From assembly GCF_900129445.1 (NCBI RefSeq), contig NZ_FQVT01000013.1, positions 1 to 64,000 on the forward strand: a DNA stretch of 64,000 nt, given 5' to 3'. Made by a program: the position numbers and the translations under genes. Each line of letters opens with the position of its first letter. The first letter of the stretch is position 1. Positions 61,777-64,000 of the stretch are shown here, piece by piece. The notes below the pieces were generated by a model that was not told the DNA's origin, did not search any database, and saw only the letters and a program-made list of their open reading frames with translations. Source of the DNA: Salegentibacter echinorum (lineage in GTDB: Bacteria; Bacteroidota; Bacteroidia; Flavobacteriales; Flavobacteriaceae).

Positions 61777-64000
61777 TTACGAAATTTAAACGTATAAAGA
61801 ATCTTGGAGTTTTTAAAGATTTTGATTGGGATAAAACTGTTAGAGACAAAAACGAAGATAATATCATTATTTTCAAAAAGCTCAATATTCTCTATGGTCG
61901 CAATTATTCGGGAAAAACAACACTTTCCAGAATTGTTAGAGCATTAGAAACAGGTCAGATTTCTGATAAATATGAAGATCCTGAATGCTGTATTAGTTTA
62001 GAGGATAGTACCGATGTAACGCAAGTGAACTTTACAACACATAGTAAAACTGTTCGAGTTTTTAACGAAGATTTTATAGAAGATAATTTAAAGTTTATTT
62101 TTGATCCTAATGAAAGTGTAGAAGCTTTTGCCATTTTAGGCGAAGGGAACAATGAAATAGAAAAAGAAATTGAAGACCTTAAAAAGGATTTAGGCTCTAA
62201 TAAAGAAGACAGCGAAACAGGTTTCTATAAAGATTTAAAGACTTTGAAGACTTTACATGAAACTGCTAAAAATTCTTATTCCGATGCAGAGGAAAGCCTC
62301 AATAAACATCTGAAAAATAAAGCTACCGGACAGCCAAACGGCATTAAATATCAGTCCAAATACGAAGAAGTCAATTACAATATTAACAAGCTTAAATTAG
62401 ATATAGAATCGGTTAAAACGGATTCTTATCAACCATTGAATGAACAAGAGGAATCTCAAGCCGAGAATGTTTTAAAAGAAGAGACTAAGGATGAAATTCC
62501 CAAATTGGAAAGTTTAAATCTTAGGTTTTCAGAATTTCAAACAAAAGCAAGTGAGTTAGTAAATCGTAAAATTGGTCAATCTGACAAAATCCAAGAACTT
62601 GCAAAAGATGCCGTGCTTAACAGGTGGGTTAAAGAAGGTAAAGAGTTGCATCAGGATAATCGAAATATTTGTTCGTTTTGCAATAACCCGATAAGTGAAG
62701 AACGATGGGGTGAGTTAGATAAACATTTTGATGAGGAATCAGATAAGCTGGAAAAAGATATTAATGATTTAGTTTCTCAAATTGATGATGAAAAAGAATT
62801 ATTAGATGAGTATGTGATTTTTACAAAAGACCAAATTTATTCAAAATTTAGAGGTGATTTTTACAGTACGAAGGATTCTTATATAACTGATGTTGAAAAT
62901 TATATTAGCTCACTGGAATTAATTAAAAAACAACTGATAAGTAAAAAAAAGAATATTCTCAATCATCAAGTATTTACTGATGTCGATGATTTTTCAGCCG
63001 ATGTAGAAAACACAAAAGATAAACTGGAGGAAATCAGAACGAATTCTAACGAGTACTCATCAAAATTAGACTCTGATCAAAATGAAGCCAAAAAAAAATT
63101 AAGACTCAAAGAAGTTCACGATTTCATTAATGATATTAGATATGATGATTTAATTACTGAACTTGATTCCCTTGCTGAAAAAGAAAAAAATGAGAGGAAT
63201 AAAAAGGATGCCAAGCAAGATAAGATTGATAAATTACTGAAGAACATTTCTGAGAAACAAAAGGAACTGAAAGATGAAAGCAAAGGAGCAGATAAAGTTA
63301 ACGAATATTTGAATGATCATTTTGGCCACGAATTTTTGACAATGAAAGCAATTGAGTTTGAAGATGAAGAAACAGGCAACGATATCTACAGATTTGAAAT
63401 TCGAAGAGAAGGAAAAAAAGCTTATCATCTCAGTGAAGGTGAAAAAAGTTTAATCGCTTTCTGTTATTTTGTCGCAAAACTTCAAGATATCGCAACAAAA
63501 GAAAAAAATCCGATTATTTGGATTGATGATCCAATATCAAGTTTAGACGGGAATCATATTTTCTTTATTTACTCATTATTAAAAATTAAAATCTACAACA
63601 GTAAAGATTTTGAGCAAATATTTATTTCAACCCATAATCTTAATTTTTTTAAGTATTTACAACGACTTCCAAGCCATAATGACAAAAAGAAGGATAGAGT
63701 AAGACACTTTATTATCGAGAGAAAAGATAAAATATCAATTATCTCCGAAATGCCTGATTATATTAAAAGAAATGTCACTGAGTTTAATCATTTATTCAAA
63801 CAAATAGTTGACTGTTCTAACTTAGGACAACTCACGGATCAGAACTATACACTACTTTATAATTTTGGAAACAATGCAAGGAAGTTTTTTGAAATTTATC
63901 TTTTTTATAAATATCCTGATGCTTCAAATCAAACTGAAAAAATGAGAAAATTTTTTGGTGAGGACGAAATACCTACTGTATTGACTGATAGGATAAATAA
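61773..64000 (+). CDS. RloC/PrrC-like AAA ATPase, candidate anticodon nuclease (partial)
   Basis: 742 codons without a stop, cut by the window edge; its ATG overlaps the hsdS stop (ATGA). Walker A GRNYSGKTTLSR (residues 42-53), long coiled coils, a zinc-hook CSFC (Cys300/Cys303), ABC signature LSEGEKS (553-559), Walker B IIWIDDPISSLD (Asp585, Asp586) and H-loop ISTHN. This is the AAA_13 architecture of RloC. Beyond it, NNARKFFEIYL supplies Arg703 and Glu707 at the four-residue spacing of the Arg-Glu pair in the PrrC/RloC anticodon-nuclease triad. The expected His lies past the edge. Rad50-like repair function is the alternative. Confidence 0.8.
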   Translation, partial: MITKFKRIKNLGVFKDFDWDKTVRDKNEDNIIIFKKLNILYGRNYSGKTTLSRIVRALETGQISDKYEDPECCISLEDSTDVTQVNFTTHSKTVRVFNEDFIEDNLKFIFDPNESVEAFAILGEGNNEIEKEIEDLKKDLGSNKEDSETGFYKDLKTLKTLHETAKNSYSDAEESLNKHLKNKATGQPNGIKYQSKYEEVNYNINKLKLDIESVKTDSYQPLNEQEESQAENVLKEETKDEIPKLESLNLRFSEFQTKASELVNRKIGQSDKIQELAKDAVLNRWVKEGKELHQDNRNICSFCNNPISEERWGELDKHFDEESDKLEKDINDLVSQIDDEKELLDEYVIFTKDQIYSKFRGDFYSTKDSYITDVENYISSLELIKKQLISKKKNILNHQVFTDVDDFSADVENTKDKLEEIRTNSNEYSSKLDSDQNEAKKKLRLKEVHDFINDIRYDDLITELDSLAEKEKNERNKKDAKQDKIDKLLKNISEKQKELKDESKGADKVNEYLNDHFGHEFLTMKAIEFEDEETGNDIYRFEIRREGKKAYHLSEGEKSLIAFCYFVAKLQDIATKEKNPIIWIDDPISSLDGNHIFFIYSLLKIKIYNSKDFEQIFISTHNLNFFKYLQRLPSHNDKKKDRVRHFIIERKDKISIISEMPDYIKRNVTEFNHLFKQIVDCSNLGQLTDQNYTLLYNFGNNARKFFEIYLFYKYPDASNQTEKMRKFFGEDEIPTVLTDRIN

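Noticed and set aside
1-64000. CRISPR arrays, intact tRNA or rRNA genes, group II introns
   Set aside because: No regularly spaced repeats, no complete cloverleaf and no rRNA-like stretch were seen; the only tRNA sequence is the truncated tRNA-Met piece.

Overview
The window reads as a chromosome segment of a marine-type member of Bacteroidetes, class Flavobacteriia. The evidence is low-GC, densely packed genes, TANNTTTG-like promoter elements, TonB-dependent receptors, Bacteroidetes mobilization genes (BfmA/BtgA type) and a flavobacterial mannitol dehydrogenase/fructokinase pair. The genus is not resolvable from the sequence alone; relatives of Gramella, Salegentibacter or Zunongwangia would fit.

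Layout. 1-2 kb: tail of an IS66-type transposase, an orphan TolC and a lone LytTR protein. 2-8 kb: a polyol (probably mannitol) catabolic operon (outer-membrane protein, NCS1-type permease, long-chain mannitol dehydrogenase, PfkB sugar kinase), divergent from a NUDIX/NrtR-like regulator. Two perfect 9-7-9 inverted repeats lie between them. 8.3-12.3 kb: a decayed island with a tRNA-Met 3' fragment plus terminator (attachment site), tyrosine integrase, nonsense-interrupted flavodoxin, broken IS4 element and an OsmC remnant. 12.3-16.2 kb: D-serine dehydratase, a queuosine-precursor transporter behind a preQ1-I riboswitch, an HD hydrolase and an ICMT-like methyltransferase.

16.3-29.4 kb: an envelope regulon. 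A PAP2 phosphatase, a GT2/LAB_N/GT39 (ArnC/ArnT-like) operon, a PepSY-like protein, an RND efflux operon and an OmpR-type two-component system each carry an 11-bp-period direct repeat (CTTTAGA-like in the gene direction), usually 35-45 bp before the start codon. The response regulator is the obvious candidate to bind it. 31-45 kb: a self-contained urea/nickel block (ureABCEFGD, NikABCDE-like nickel ABC importer, TonB receptor, urea channel, and an outer-membrane protein paralogous to the one in the polyol operon).

47-64 kb: accessory DNA. It holds a mobilization module (SSB, DUF6876, RadC-like, MobA/BfmA, HUH relaxase, TraG coupling protein) with a highly structured oriT candidate, an IS1595 insertion with 8-bp direct repeats, a TauE permease, a second degenerate traG 3' end, an arsenic operon, a broken hipBA module, and a type I restriction-modification operon running off the right edge. 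In that operon HsdS carries a GIY-YIG nuclease domain between its two target-recognition halves, and the next gene encodes a RloC/PrrC-like ATPase with a zinc hook and the start of an anticodon-nuclease motif. This stacked DNA- and tRNA-targeting defence locus is the most unusual system in the window.
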